A stretch of 64,000 nt of DNA from Mycobacterium sp. Aquia_213 (GTDB taxonomy: Bacteria; Actinomycetota; Actinomycetes; Mycobacteriales; Mycobacteriaceae): contig NZ_CP113116.1 of assembly GCF_026625985.1 (NCBI RefSeq), forward strand, positions 2,418,001 to 2,482,000, read 5' to 3'. Both the position numbers and the translations under genes were made by a program. Below the pieces are notes generated by a model that worked only from the letters and a program-made list of their open reading frames with translations, was not told the origin of the DNA and made no database searches. Of this stretch, positions 32,412 through 41,384 are shown piece after piece. The stretch's first letter is position 1. Every line of letters starts with the position of its first letter.

Positions 32412-35192
32412 ATGACAGCAGCACCGAACGGTGGCGTGACCGAACTGACCGAGCTGCCTCGGTTCGCCGCGGAACTGCCGTTTGCGCTCGACGATTTCCA
32501 GAAACGGGCCTGTGCGGCGCTCGAACGGGGCCACGGCGTATTGGTTTGCGCGCCAACGGGTGCCGGCAAAACGGTGGTCGGCGAATTCGCCGTGCACCTG
32601 GCGCTGGCCGCCGGCGGCAAGTGCTTCTACACCACCCCGCTCAAGGCGCTGAGCAACCAGAAACACACCGACCTGACCGCGCGCTATGGCCGCGACCGGA
32701 TCGGGCTGTTGACCGGCGACGTGTCCCTCAATGCCGATGCGCCCGTGGTGGTGATGACCACCGAAGTGCTGCGCAACATGCTCTACGCCGATTCGTCTGC
32801 GCTGCAAGGACTTTCCCATGTGGTGATGGACGAGGTGCATTTCCTTGCCGACCGGATGCGGGGTCCGGTGTGGGAGGAGGTGATCCTGCATCTGCCCGAC
32901 GAGGTGCGACTGGTCAGCCTGTCGGCGACGGTGAGCAACGCCGAGGAGTTCGGTGGCTGGATCCAGACCGTGCGTGGGGACACGACCGTCGTGGTCGACG
33001 AGCACCGGCCGGTGCCGCTGTGGCAACACGTTCTGGTCGGCCGGCGCCTGCTCGACCTCTTCGACTACGAGAACGAGAAACCGGCCGCCGATCGTCACCC
33101 GAAGGTGAATCCCGAACTGCTGCGCCATATTGCGCACCGCCGCGAGGCGGACCGGATGGGGGACTGGCGTGGTCCTCGCCGGCAGTCGGGACGGGGCAGG
33201 CCGGAGCGGCCGCGTTTTTACCGGCCGCCCGCGCGGCCCGACGTCATCGCGACGCTGGACGCCGAAGGGCTTTTGCCGGCGATCACGTTCGTGTTCTCCC
33301 GCGCCGGCTGCGACGCCGCGGTGCAGCAGTGTCTGCGCTCGCCACTGCGGCTCACCAGCGAGGAGGACCGCGCCCAGATCGCCGAGGTGATCGACCACCG
33401 GTGCGGAGACCTCGCGGAAGGCGACCTCGCGGTGCTCGGCTATTACGAGTGGCGGGAGGGGCTGCTGCGCGGTCTGGCCGCCCACCATGCCGGGATGTTG
33501 CCGGCCTTCCGGCACACGGTCGAGGAACTGTTCACCGCCGGCCTGGTCAAGGCGGTGTTCGCCACCGAAACCCTGGCGCTGGGCATCAATATGCCGGCCC
33601 GCACGGTGGTGCTCGAACGGCTGGTGAAGTTCAACGGCGAGGCGCATGTGCCGTTGACGCCGGGGGAGTACACGCAGCTGACGGGGCGGGCCGGCCGGCG
33701 CGGCATCGACGTCGAGGGCCACGCGGTGGTGCTTTGGCACCCCGCCGAGGAGACCTCCGAACCCTCCGCGGTAGCCGGGCTGGCGTCCACCCGGACCTTC
33801 CCGCTGAAGAGCTCGTTCGCGCCGTCGTACAACATGACGATCAACCTGGTCCAGCACATGGGCCCGGAACAGGCGCATCAGCTGCTGGAGCAGTCGTTCG
33901 CGCAGTACCAGGCCGATCGCTCCGTCGTCGGATTGGTGAAAGGCATCGACCGCGGCAAGCGGTTGCAAGACGAGATCGCCGCCGAGCTCGGCGGAAGCGA
34001 CGCCCCGATCCTGGAATACGCCCGGATGCGCGCGCGGATCACCGAGATGGAACGCGCGCAGTCCCGGGCGTCGCGCCTGCATCGGCGACAGGCGGCCAAC
34101 GAGGCACTGTCCGGGCTGCGCCGCGGCGACATCATCACCATCACCAACGGCCGGCACAGCGGCCTGGCGGTGGTGCTGGAATCGGCACGCGTCGGCGACG
34201 ACCCCCGGCCGCTGGTGCTCACCGAACACCGTTGGGCGGGGCGGATTTCGTCGGCCGACTACTCGGGTGCGTCGGCGCCGTTGGGCTCGATGTCGTTGCC
34301 CAAGCGGGTCGAACACCGCCAGCCCCGGGTGCGGCGCGATCTGGCTTCGGCGCTACGGTCGGCCGCCACTCCGCTGGACGTTCCGTCGCGCCGTCGCGCC
34401 GCGGATCCCGACGGCGGCTTCCACGACCCGGAGCTGGCGTCGTTGCGCGACGAGCTGCGCCGCCACCCGGCGCACAACAGCCCCGGCGTCGAAGCGCAGG
34501 TCCGCGATGCCGAGCGTTTCCTGCGCATCGAACGCGACAACGCGCAGCTGGAAAAGAAGGTGGCCGCCGCCACCAACTCGCTGGCTCGCACGTTCGACCG
34601 GATCGTCGGGCTGCTCACCGAGCGCGAGTTCATTCAAGGCTCCGCGGGTGATCCGCGCGTCACCGACGACGGCCGGCTGTTGGCCCGGATCTACAGCGAG
34701 AGCGACTTGCTGGTCGCCGAATGCCTGCGCACCGGCGCGTGGGCGGAGTTGAAGCCGGCGGAGCTGGCCGCCGTCGTCTCGTCTGTGCTCTATGAAACCC
34801 GCGGCAGTGACGGCCCCAGCGCTCCCTTCGCCGCCGAGGCGCCCACGCCGCGATTACGGCAGGCTCTGCAGCAGACGGCGAAGTTGTCGTTCGCGCTGCG
34901 GGCTGACGAGCAAACTCACCGCATCGCGCCGAGCCGCGAACCCGACGATGGATTCGTCACCGTCATCTACCGGTGGGCGCGGACCGGCGACCTGGCCGGC
35001 TCGCTGGCGGCGGTCGACGCGACCGGCAGCGGTTCGCCGTTGTTGGCAGGGGATTTCGTACGGTGGTGTCGCCAGGTGCTCGATCTGTTGGACCAGGTTC
35101 GCAATTCGGCGCCGGACGCTGAGGTGCGGGCGACGGCAAAGCGCGCGATCAACGATGTTCGGCGCGGCGTCGTCGCAGTTGATGCCGGGTAG
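32412..35192 (+). CDS. helY: Ski2-like DEAD/DEAH-box helicase HelY
   Basis: A 926-residue superfamily 2 RNA helicase of the Ski2/Mtr4 type. Walker A APTGAGKT is near residues 47-54, the DEVH box is at 140-143, motif III is SLSAT and motif VI is QLTGRAGRRG. The C-terminal half holds the stalk-like helical region and a DSHCT-type domain (about 760-926). It probably unwinds structured RNA for decay or processing. It follows tatC without a gap, as in M. tuberculosis, although a functional tie to Tat export is not evident. Confidence 0.94.
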   Translation: MTAAPNGGVTELTELPRFAAELPFALDDFQKRACAALERGHGVLVCAPTGAGKTVVGEFAVHLALAAGGKCFYTTPLKALSNQKHTDLTARYGRDRIGLLTGDVSLNADAPVVVMTTEVLRNMLYADSSALQGLSHVVMDEVHFLADRMRGPVWEEVILHLPDEVRLVSLSATVSNAEEFGGWIQTVRGDTTVVVDEHRPVPLWQHVLVGRRLLDLFDYENEKPAADRHPKVNPELLRHIAHRREADRMGDWRGPRRQSGRGRPERPRFYRPPARPDVIATLDAEGLLPAITFVFSRAGCDAAVQQCLRSPLRLTSEEDRAQIAEVIDHRCGDLAEGDLAVLGYYEWREGLLRGLAAHHAGMLPAFRHTVEELFTAGLVKAVFATETLALGINMPARTVVLERLVKFNGEAHVPLTPGEYTQLTGRAGRRGIDVEGHAVVLWHPAEETSEPSAVAGLASTRTFPLKSSFAPSYNMTINLVQHMGPEQAHQLLEQSFAQYQADRSVVGLVKGIDRGKRLQDEIAAELGGSDAPILEYARMRARITEMERAQSRASRLHRRQAANEALSGLRRGDIITITNGRHSGLAVVLESARVGDDPRPLVLTEHRWAGRISSADYSGASAPLGSMSLPKRVEHRQPRVRRDLASALRSAATPLDVPSRRRAADPDGGFHDPELASLRDELRRHPAHNSPGVEAQVRDAERFLRIERDNAQLEKKVAAATNSLARTFDRIVGLLTEREFIQGSAGDPRVTDDGRLLARIYSESDLLVAECLRTGAWAELKPAELAAVVSSVLYETRGSDGPSAPFAAEAPTPRLRQALQQTAKLSFALRADEQTHRIAPSREPDDGFVTVIYRWARTGDLAGSLAAVDATGSGSPLLAGDFVRWCRQVLDLLDQVRNSAPDAEVRATAKRAINDVRRGVVAVDAG

Positions 35193-35245
35193 GCTGGCTC
35201 CGGGCTACCGTTTACAGGGCCAGGACACAAGGTGATTGAGGAGAA

Positions 35246-36025
35246 ATGATGAGCGGACCACAGGGATCGGACCCGGGCCAGCAGTGGCAACCGCCCGGCG
35301 AGGGTGGCGATCGCTCCCAGGAACCGACTCAGGTGGGTCAGGTGGGCACGCCCTGGCAACAGCAGCAACCGCCGACCCAGGAGGGGACCTGGCAGGCGCC
35401 GGCGTACACGCCGCCCGCCGAGTACCCGCAGTACCAGCAGCCGACTGAGCACGCCTACCAGCAGCCGTACCCCCAGCAACCGCAGCCGGGATACGGGCAA
35501 CCCGAGCAGCAGCAGTACGGCCAGTACGGTCAGCCGGGCCAATATGGCCAGCCCGGCCAGTACGCCCAGCCGGGTCAGTACGGTCAGCAGCCCGGCCAGT
35601 ATGGCCAGCCGGGCCAGTACGGCCAGCCCGGGCAATACGGTCAGCCCGGCCAGTACCCGCAGCAGTACCCCGGTCAACCGCAGAAGAAGCGCTCGATGGG
35701 GCTGATCGCCGGCGTGGGCGGGGCGATCGCCTTTCTGCTGATCGCGGTCGTGCTGGTGCTCGGTTTCTGGGAACCCGGCTTTTTCGTCACCACCAAGCTG
35801 GACGTCAACAAGGCGCAGACCGGCGTGCAGCAGGTCCTGACCGACGAAACCAACGGGTACGGCGCCAAGAACGTCAAGGACGTCAAGTGCAACAACGGCG
35901 CCGACCCGACGGTGACGAAGGGCGCGACGTTCGACTGCGCGGTGAGCATCGACGGCGCTCAGAAGAAGGTGACCGTGACCTTCCAGGACGACAAGGGCAC
36001 CTACGAGGTCGGCCGGCCGCAGTAG
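35246..36025 (+). CDS. DUF4333 membrane protein with GQYGQP repeats (Rv2091c-like)
   Basis: A 259-residue protein. The N-terminal 145 residues are cytoplasmic, disordered and very rich in Gln, Pro, Gly and Tyr, ending in about ten GQYGQP-type repeats (residues 91-141). A single membrane helix (151-173) leads to an extracytoplasmic DUF4333 domain with two cysteines (KCNNGADPT and DCAVSID) that could form a disulfide. The start is ATG 35246 after GAGGAGAA; an ATG at 35249 is equally possible. Function unknown. The repeat may act as a low-complexity assembly tail. Confidence 0.88.
   Translation: MMSGPQGSDPGQQWQPPGEGGDRSQEPTQVGQVGTPWQQQQPPTQEGTWQAPAYTPPAEYPQYQQPTEHAYQQPYPQQPQPGYGQPEQQQYGQYGQPGQYGQPGQYAQPGQYGQQPGQYGQPGQYGQPGQYGQPGQYPQQYPGQPQKKRSMGLIAGVGGAIAFLLIAVVLVLGFWEPGFFVTTKLDVNKAQTGVQQVLTDETNGYGAKNVKDVKCNNGADPTVTKGATFDCAVSIDGAQKKVTVTFQDDKGTYEVGRPQ
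35516..35668 (+). repeat. Tandem repeat encoding Gly-Gln-Tyr-Gly-Gln-Pro
   Basis: Imperfect units of 12-18 bases built from GGCCAGTACGGTCAGCCG encode GQYGQP and shorter variants. Roughly ten units are seen, with silent third-base changes between them and one Ala-for-Gly change. It lies inside the DUF4333 gene and stays in frame. Such repeats often vary in copy number between strains. Confidence 0.85.
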
Positions 36026-36029
36026 CGCG

Positions 36030-36986
36030 TCACTGCGGCAACGAGTCGAGCGCTTTCTGCAGGCGGGCAATCGAGGACCCCACGCCGAATTCCGTCGCCA
36101 GGGCCGCGGTGCGCTGCGGGTCGGCGGCCACCAGCGGTAGCTCGTCGGTCTGCGTCGACAACGCGATCGGTGCGTCGGTGGCCACTCGCACCACCTGACC
36201 TGCGGCTTCGATGTAGTCGGTCGCGCCCAGCAGTTTGGCCCGCACGCCCTTGGCGATGTTGGACTTCGGGTCGTGGGCGGCGGCCAGGATCTGATCCAGC
36301 GAGCCGTGCTGAGCCAGCAGGGTGGCGGCCGTCTTCTCGCCGACGCCCGGGACGCCCGGCAGGCCGTCGGACGGGTCGCCGCGCAACAGCGCGAGTTCGG
36401 CGTAGGCCGGCCCGGCCCTGTCGATTGGCACTCCGTATTGCTCGGCGACTTCGGGCGGGCCGAACAGGGTGGCCTTGGCCAGGCCGCGGCCCAGGTAGAG
36501 CACCCGGACCGGGACCGGATCGTCGGCCACCACCTGCAACAGGTCGCGGTCCCCGCTGACCACGACGACCGGGTCGTGGCGTTCCTTGGCGGCCAGCGTG
36601 CCCAGCACGTCGTCGGCCTCGAAACCCTCGGAGCCGGCCGTTGAAATCCCGAACGCGTCCAGGAGCGCCATGATCATGTCGACCTGGGGCGACAGCTCGT
36701 CGGGCACCTCCTCGATGTCGGGTGTGCCTTCGGGTTCGGGTTCGGCCACCCGATGCGCCTTGTACGACGGAATCAGGTCCACCCGGAATTGCGGGCGCCA
36801 ATCCAGGTCGAGGCAGACCGCCAGCCGATGGGGCCGCTGCTGGGTGATGACTGTGGCCATCGAATCGATGAAGCCGCGGACGGCGTTGACCGGCCGGCCG
36901 TCGGGGGCGGTGATCGACGACGGCACCCCGAAGAACGAGCGGAACCACATGCTGGCGCCGTCGAGCAGCAACACAGGTGCAGGCAT
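36030..36986 (-). CDS. 5'-3' exonuclease (FEN family, stand-alone)
   Basis: A 318-residue nuclease like the 5'-nuclease domain of DNA polymerase I (M. tuberculosis Rv2090). It carries the acidic metal-binding residues in LLLDGASMWFRSFFG, FEADDVLGTLA and SGDRDLLQVV, then the helix-hairpin-helix LRGDPSDGLPGVPGVGEKTA that binds DNA. It lacks polymerase domains. It probably removes RNA primers or flaps as a backup to PolA. The ATG at 36986 diverges from pepE across 35 bases. It converges with the DUF4333 gene. Confidence 0.93.
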   Translation of the reverse strand: MPAPVLLLDGASMWFRSFFGVPSSITAPDGRPVNAVRGFIDSMATVITQQRPHRLAVCLDLDWRPQFRVDLIPSYKAHRVAEPEPEGTPDIEEVPDELSPQVDMIMALLDAFGISTAGSEGFEADDVLGTLAAKERHDPVVVVSGDRDLLQVVADDPVPVRVLYLGRGLAKATLFGPPEVAEQYGVPIDRAGPAYAELALLRGDPSDGLPGVPGVGEKTAATLLAQHGSLDQILAAAHDPKSNIAKGVRAKLLGATDYIEAAGQVVRVATDAPIALSTQTDELPLVAADPQRTAALATEFGVGSSIARLQKALDSLPQ

Positions 36987-37008
36987 GCGGCTATCCTGCC
37001 AGCGCGGT

Positions 37009-37014
37009 TAGCCT
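37009..37014 (+). promoter_or_regulatory. pepE: Leaderless promoter -10 box of pepE
   Basis: TAGCCT fits TANNNT and lies 7 bases before the pepE ATG at 37022, with no ribosome site. It supports the ATG at 37022 over an in-frame upstream start inside the divergent exonuclease gene. Confidence 0.42.
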
Positions 37015-37021
37015 GGCTGCC

Positions 37022-38149
37022 ATGGACTCTCACCGATTCGACGCCGAGGTGTATGCCCGTCGCCTGGCCGCGGCCGCCGCGGCGACCGCCGACGCCGGAC
37101 TCGACGGCCTGGTGATCACCCCGGGATATGACCTGCGCTACCTCAGCGGCTCGCGCGCCCAGACGTTCGAGCGGCTGACCGCGCTGGTGGTACCGGCTTC
37201 TGGTGATGCGACCATCGTGGTGCCGCGGCTGGAGCTGGCTTCGTTGAAGGGGTCGGCCATTTCGGAACTGGGCTTGGCGGTGCGCGATTGGGTCGACGGC
37301 GACGACCCCTACCAGTTGGTTCTCGGGGCGTTGGGCGGTGGCCCTTCGGCGACGGCTGTCACCGATTCGATGCCGGCGCTGCATCTGTTGCCGTTGGCCG
37401 GGGTGCTCGGCGTGTCACCGGTGCTGGCCACCGACATCCTGCGCACGCTGCGGATGGTCAAGGAGGAGTGTGAGATCGACGCGCTGCGCAAGGCCGGTTC
37501 GGCCATCGACCGGGTACACGCGCGGGTGCCGGAGTTTTTGATCCCGGGCCGTACCGAGGCCGATGTTGCCGCCGACATCGCCGAAGCCATTGTCGGCGAA
37601 GGGCATTCGGACGTGTCGTTCATCATCGTCGGCTCCGGCCCGCACGGCGCCGATCCGCACCACAGTTATTCGGACCGCGAACTGCAGGCCGGTGACATCG
37701 TCGTCGTAGACATCGGGGGAGCCTACGAGCCCGGTTATCATTCCGACTCGACGCGCACCTACAGCATCGGCGAGCCTGATGCCGAAGTCGCACAACAGTA
37801 TTCGCTGCTGCAGAGGGCCCAGCGGGCGGCTTATGAGGCGGTTCGTCCGGGGGTGACTGCCGAGCAGGTCGATGCCGCTGCTCGCGGGGTGCTGGCCGAG
37901 GCCGGACTCGCGGAGTTTTTCGTGCACCGCACCGGTCACGGCATCGGGCTCTCGGTGCACGAGGAGCCCTATATCGTCAGCGGCAATGACCTGCCTTTGA
38001 CTGCGGGGATGGCTTTTTCGATCGAACCGGGCATCTACTTTCCGGGCCGCTGGGGGGCCCGCATCGAAGACATCGTCGTCGTGACCGAAGACGGCGCGCT
38101 GCCGGTCAACAACCGGCCGCACGAGCTCGTCGTGGTGCCGGTGTCTTAG
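37022..38149 (+). CDS. pepE: M24 family Xaa-Pro dipeptidase
   Basis: A 375-residue metallopeptidase, the same length as M. tuberculosis PepE. It has an N-terminal creatinase-like domain (1-135) and a pita-bread catalytic domain. Metal ligands sit in VVVDIGGAY (Asp), HSDSTRTY (Asp), HRTGHGIG (His), FSIEPGIYF (Glu) and ARIEDIV (Glu), so all five are present. It probably removes dipeptides with proline at the second position. It is a cytosolic enzyme and converges with the ESX-associated cluster (4-base overlap of ends). Confidence 0.95.
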   Translation: MDSHRFDAEVYARRLAAAAAATADAGLDGLVITPGYDLRYLSGSRAQTFERLTALVVPASGDATIVVPRLELASLKGSAISELGLAVRDWVDGDDPYQLVLGALGGGPSATAVTDSMPALHLLPLAGVLGVSPVLATDILRTLRMVKEECEIDALRKAGSAIDRVHARVPEFLIPGRTEADVAADIAEAIVGEGHSDVSFIIVGSGPHGADPHHSYSDRELQAGDIVVVDIGGAYEPGYHSDSTRTYSIGEPDAEVAQQYSLLQRAQRAAYEAVRPGVTAEQVDAAARGVLAEAGLAEFFVHRTGHGIGLSVHEEPYIVSGNDLPLTAGMAFSIEPGIYFPGRWGARIEDIVVVTEDGALPVNNRPHELVVVPVS

Positions 38150-38460
38150 CTGGAGTGGCTGGGTCGCACGGCCCGCAGGTCCCCGGAGTTGTGCGCCTCC
38201 ATGTCGGTGAAGCTCGCGGCGGCTTTGTAGGCTTTGCCGCCGACATCGGTCAGCGTTTCCCCGTGGGCCTGAAGGCTTTTCACGTGCTTACCGTGGGCCA
38301 CGCTCACCGCTTCGTGAAACTCCTCTGCCGCGGAAAAGTCGCCGAACATGCCCGACATGAGCGGCCCTCGCGACAGGCGATCAGCCGCGTCCTGGGCGTG
38401 CCCGCCGGCGCGGTGGGACTGACTTCCACCCGAGTGCAGTAATCCCGTGTCGACGTACAT
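38146..38460 (-). CDS. DUF2563-like small ESX-associated protein
   Basis: A 104-residue protein beginning MYVDTGLLHSGGSQSHRAGG, like DUF2563 proteins of mycobacteria. The size (about 100 residues), the two predicted helices and the AAASFTDMEAHNSG segment recall ESX/WXG100-type partners, but no WXG motif is seen. The ATG at 38460 is preceded by GGAAGG. It is the last of four minus-strand genes that diverge from the CpnT-like toxin. It may be a secreted or chaperone-like partner. That is inference from context. Confidence 0.72.
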   Translation of the reverse strand: MYVDTGLLHSGGSQSHRAGGHAQDAADRLSRGPLMSGMFGDFSAAEEFHEAVSVAHGKHVKSLQAHGETLTDVGGKAYKAAASFTDMEAHNSGDLRAVRPSHSS

Positions 38461-38474
38461 GGCGGCCCCTTCCG

Positions 38475-40724
38475 TCAGTGCTGAGCTTGCCCAATTGTCT
38501 TGCTGCAGGCCTGGAACCAGGCCAGGTGATAGTTGGCATCGGACTTGTTGCCCACCACAAGCGCTTCGATGGCGGCCAGCAGCTGCCAGTTGCCGACGTC
38601 GTGGAAATCGACGTTTTCGGGGTAGCTATCCAGCACGCGGGTGCTGACCTCGCGCAGATGCGCCTGCAGGAGTTCAACCTCTTTGTCCAGCACGCCGGTG
38701 CCGCTGGTAGCGGCTTTGGCCAGGGTGTGGGCCAGTCGCGGCAGGCCGTCGCGCCACTGGGTTGCTTGGTTGAGTTCCCAACCGAGTTCGTTGATGTCGG
38801 GCAGGCGTCGAGGGCGTGTCGATGTGGGGACCGGCTCGTCTTCCTCGGCAATGTGGTGGATCGGGGTGTAGCCGGCGGCGAGAGTTACTTCGCCGAGCAG
38901 GGTTTCGATGGCGCCGCGCCGGCGTTCGGGAGATAGCAGCGTGACCGCGGCCGGGAGCTCGATGCCCGGCGGGATCCAGCCGCTGGCGAGATCGGTTGTG
39001 AGGACTGTGGTTTCGTCGGGGCGATCGCCGGCTGCCCAGGCCAGCCGGGGTTGCTGACGGGCGACCGCGGCGACCAGTCGTTCCAGCCGGGCCCGCTCGG
39101 CGGCGTTGGCGGATGCGGCGCCGGCGACTGCGCCGGTGGCGGTCGCCGCGACGGCCTCGGTGCCCAGACTCGACGGCGACGAAGGAGTTGCGGGAGGGGG
39201 AGTTTGGCGGACCATTGTTGGCCCGGCGGGGCTACTTTGGCCGGCTGAGGGGTGGACCGGCGCGGAGCTTGCCATCGCCGACGGCGGTGGGCTCGATGGG
39301 ATAACAGGCGCTGAGGCCGCGGGGATCGTCGGCCTTATGTCGGAGGCGTACGCAGGCAGTGGGCCCGCGGGTGCGGCCGGGGCAGCTGGTGCCGATGGTC
39401 CCGCGACGACCTGCGGTGCCGGGGTTGCGTCGGGGGCTGCTGCATGTGCGATCGGCGCGGGGGAGTCGTATGTCGGCGCGTTGACCGGGACACTTCCCAT
39501 GCCAGCGGTTGGCGTCGTCGGCGTGCCCTGCGGTTCCGGGGGTTGAGGTGGCGGCATTGCGCCGGCGGTCGCCGAAAGTGGTGTTCCTGCTTGCATTCCC
39601 TTGTCGAAACTGTGCATCAAGTCGGACGGGGTCACCGGTTGGACCGGGCTTGCAGGCGCCGCTGGTGCACCGGTTAGGGGTGTTGGGCCGGCTGCGTGAA
39701 GGCTCGGGCTCGGCCCGCTCATCATTGGCGATCCCGGTACGGAAGCGCCGCCCGGGGCTGATGCAGACGGCATAGGGCCCGCGGACGGTGCAGGTGCTAC
39801 GGGTCCTGGCGATGAAGCCGGGAGGGGGGACCCTTTCAGGCCTCGTGTAAGTCCGGTCGGATTGCTTGAGGAGACGGGAACAACCTGTCCTTCGGGGGGT
39901 TTCAGACCTGGCGTGAGATTCGTTGGACCGCGGGCAACGGCGGGGGAAATCTGCCCTGAGGGGGACGGGGTCGATTTCAGACCTTCCGTGAGGTCAGTGG
40001 GATTACGGGAGACGATAGGTGCAATCTGCGTTCCAGGACCGGGAGGTGATTCTCCTTGAGGGCCCTCGATGCCAGGGGTGGGGCCAGTCGGGGACCCATG
40101 GCCTTGGAGTACGCCTCTCACCTGCTCCTCGAGGTCCTTTTGGTCATCGGGTGCTCTGAACATCCGACCGACGTCAAGGCCGTGGTTTTGGGCGAACTGG
40201 CGGGCTGACTGGCCAGATCCTTCGGCATCGAGGATTTGTTGCATCGCGTCAAAGACGTTCCCGGAGTATTTCGCTGCAGCGATGTTGGCAAGCGCCCGAT
40301 ACTGCTGTACTGCGGCGACGATCTGGGGCACTTTGGCTTCCACAGGCTCTTTGGAGTCTTCTATCTCTTTGATTCGCTGATTGCCTTCTGCGGCAATATT
40401 GGTCAGGTCGTGCTGGAGGCTGACCATACTGTCGTAGGCGCTGCCGTAGGCGTTCTCCTTGGCGCCGTTCTTTTGAGCAACCTGTCGCGCTTGATCTTCG
40501 CCCTGACGGTAAGCATTGCGAAGATCGTCGGCTGTATGCCCCCGCTGGTCGGCGAGGGGACCGGATTGGGCATGACGCAGCGTATCCGCAAAATTCGAAA
40601 ACCCTGTCTTGATACTTCCCCGATTGGTTCTGCCATGTGAAAGTGCCATCAGATCTTGGTCATCTACCCATTGATCACCAACGATGGGAATTGAGTATTT
40701 TCCGGGAGGGAAAATCACTTGCAA
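38475..40724 (-). CDS. ESX-associated protein with DUF5631-type C-terminal domain (Rv3899c/Rv2082-like)
   Basis: A 749-residue protein in three parts. Residues 1-195 are helical with a Gly/His/Asp-rich charge pattern. Residues 195-545 are low-complexity Pro/Ala/Ser with repeats such as NPTxLTxGLK (three copies, about 240-300). Residues 545-749 form a folded domain (YTPIHHIAEEDEPVP, NINELGWELNQATQW-like, ENVDFHDVGNWQLLAAIEAL) matching the C-terminal domain of Rv3899c, which lies downstream of cpnT in M. tuberculosis. The link to a CpnT-like gene is repeated here. Its first bases overlap the 180-residue membrane gene. Function unknown; probably needed for toxin export or display. Confidence 0.75.
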   Translation of the reverse strand: MQVIFPPGKYSIPIVGDQWVDDQDLMALSHGRTNRGSIKTGFSNFADTLRHAQSGPLADQRGHTADDLRNAYRQGEDQARQVAQKNGAKENAYGSAYDSMVSLQHDLTNIAAEGNQRIKEIEDSKEPVEAKVPQIVAAVQQYRALANIAAAKYSGNVFDAMQQILDAEGSGQSARQFAQNHGLDVGRMFRAPDDQKDLEEQVRGVLQGHGSPTGPTPGIEGPQGESPPGPGTQIAPIVSRNPTDLTEGLKSTPSPSGQISPAVARGPTNLTPGLKPPEGQVVPVSSSNPTGLTRGLKGSPLPASSPGPVAPAPSAGPMPSASAPGGASVPGSPMMSGPSPSLHAAGPTPLTGAPAAPASPVQPVTPSDLMHSFDKGMQAGTPLSATAGAMPPPQPPEPQGTPTTPTAGMGSVPVNAPTYDSPAPIAHAAAPDATPAPQVVAGPSAPAAPAAPAGPLPAYASDIRPTIPAASAPVIPSSPPPSAMASSAPVHPSAGQSSPAGPTMVRQTPPPATPSSPSSLGTEAVAATATGAVAGAASANAAERARLERLVAAVARQQPRLAWAAGDRPDETTVLTTDLASGWIPPGIELPAAVTLLSPERRRGAIETLLGEVTLAAGYTPIHHIAEEDEPVPTSTRPRRLPDINELGWELNQATQWRDGLPRLAHTLAKAATSGTGVLDKEVELLQAHLREVSTRVLDSYPENVDFHDVGNWQLLAAIEALVVGNKSDANYHLAWFQACSKTIGQAQH

Positions 40725-41257
40725 AGTCTTTCAACTGTCAACGTAGCCTCATCGGCGGCGCGCACCGTCGGCTCCATTTCTGAATCAGGAGCGCTATTCA
40801 GATAGTCAATCGTGAGTTCTGGAAAAAGATCTGTTAGTTTCCGGATGGCCGTTGCGAGCTCGCTTGGTGTTGCCGGTTGGGCGGAAAGCACCGTCCGAAG
40901 ATGTGTACTTCCTGCGAGAAGCGCTTGTCGACCAGTCAGCGCGTAAACCTGTTGCGCCGTGGGGTCGCTACCCATATCTCGGCCCGTGCTTACCTTGATC
41001 GCGCTGTGTACTTTCTCGTAGGCCGCGCACACCTTGGCCTTCGCATCGGCGGTTTGTTGGGCTGTGTAGGTCGGAGGCGATGGAGGTTTGGGTTGCACAG
41101 GTCGGAACCAGCCGACGATTGCAATTGCGAGCGTCACCAAGAGAGCGACTATCAGAAATGCGAACATCGGCCACTGTCGCGTGCGTGGCGCTGGCAACGA
41201 TGGTGGCCAAGATGGCGGGGGCGGCGGCATTGGTGGAGGCGGAGTGAAGTGCGACAC
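40715..41257 (-). CDS. Small membrane-anchored protein with Pro-rich head (Rv2081c/Rv3901c-like)
   Basis: A 180-residue protein. Its first 30 residues are cytoplasmic and proline-rich (SHFTPPPPMPPPPPSWPP), followed by one membrane helix (about 31-50) and an extracytoplasmic helical domain of about 120 residues with two cysteines (KVCAAYEKVHSAI and a Cys near the C-terminus). Proteins of this design accompany CpnT-type loci in mycobacteria. Its stop overlaps the next gene by 10 bases. The role is not known. Confidence 0.72.
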   Translation of the reverse strand: MSHFTPPPPMPPPPPSWPPSLPAPRTRQWPMFAFLIVALLVTLAIAIVGWFRPVQPKPPSPPTYTAQQTADAKAKVCAAYEKVHSAIKVSTGRDMGSDPTAQQVYALTGRQALLAGSTHLRTVLSAQPATPSELATAIRKLTDLFPELTIDYLNSAPDSEMEPTVRAADEATLTVERLCK

Positions 41258-41384
41258 GGCCTGATCCTATCGCTCGTCGACGATTGCCAAAGCAATTTGC
41301 ATACCAGCGCCGTTGCAACGGGAGTACGTTATCCGACCGTATCGCAAGGGATCTGGTGCTGAACTAATCGCACGCGCCGTTCCT

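Noticed and set aside
35516..35668. Short direct repeats as a CRISPR array
   Set aside because: The units are in frame, contiguous without spacers and encode a GQYGQP peptide repeat.
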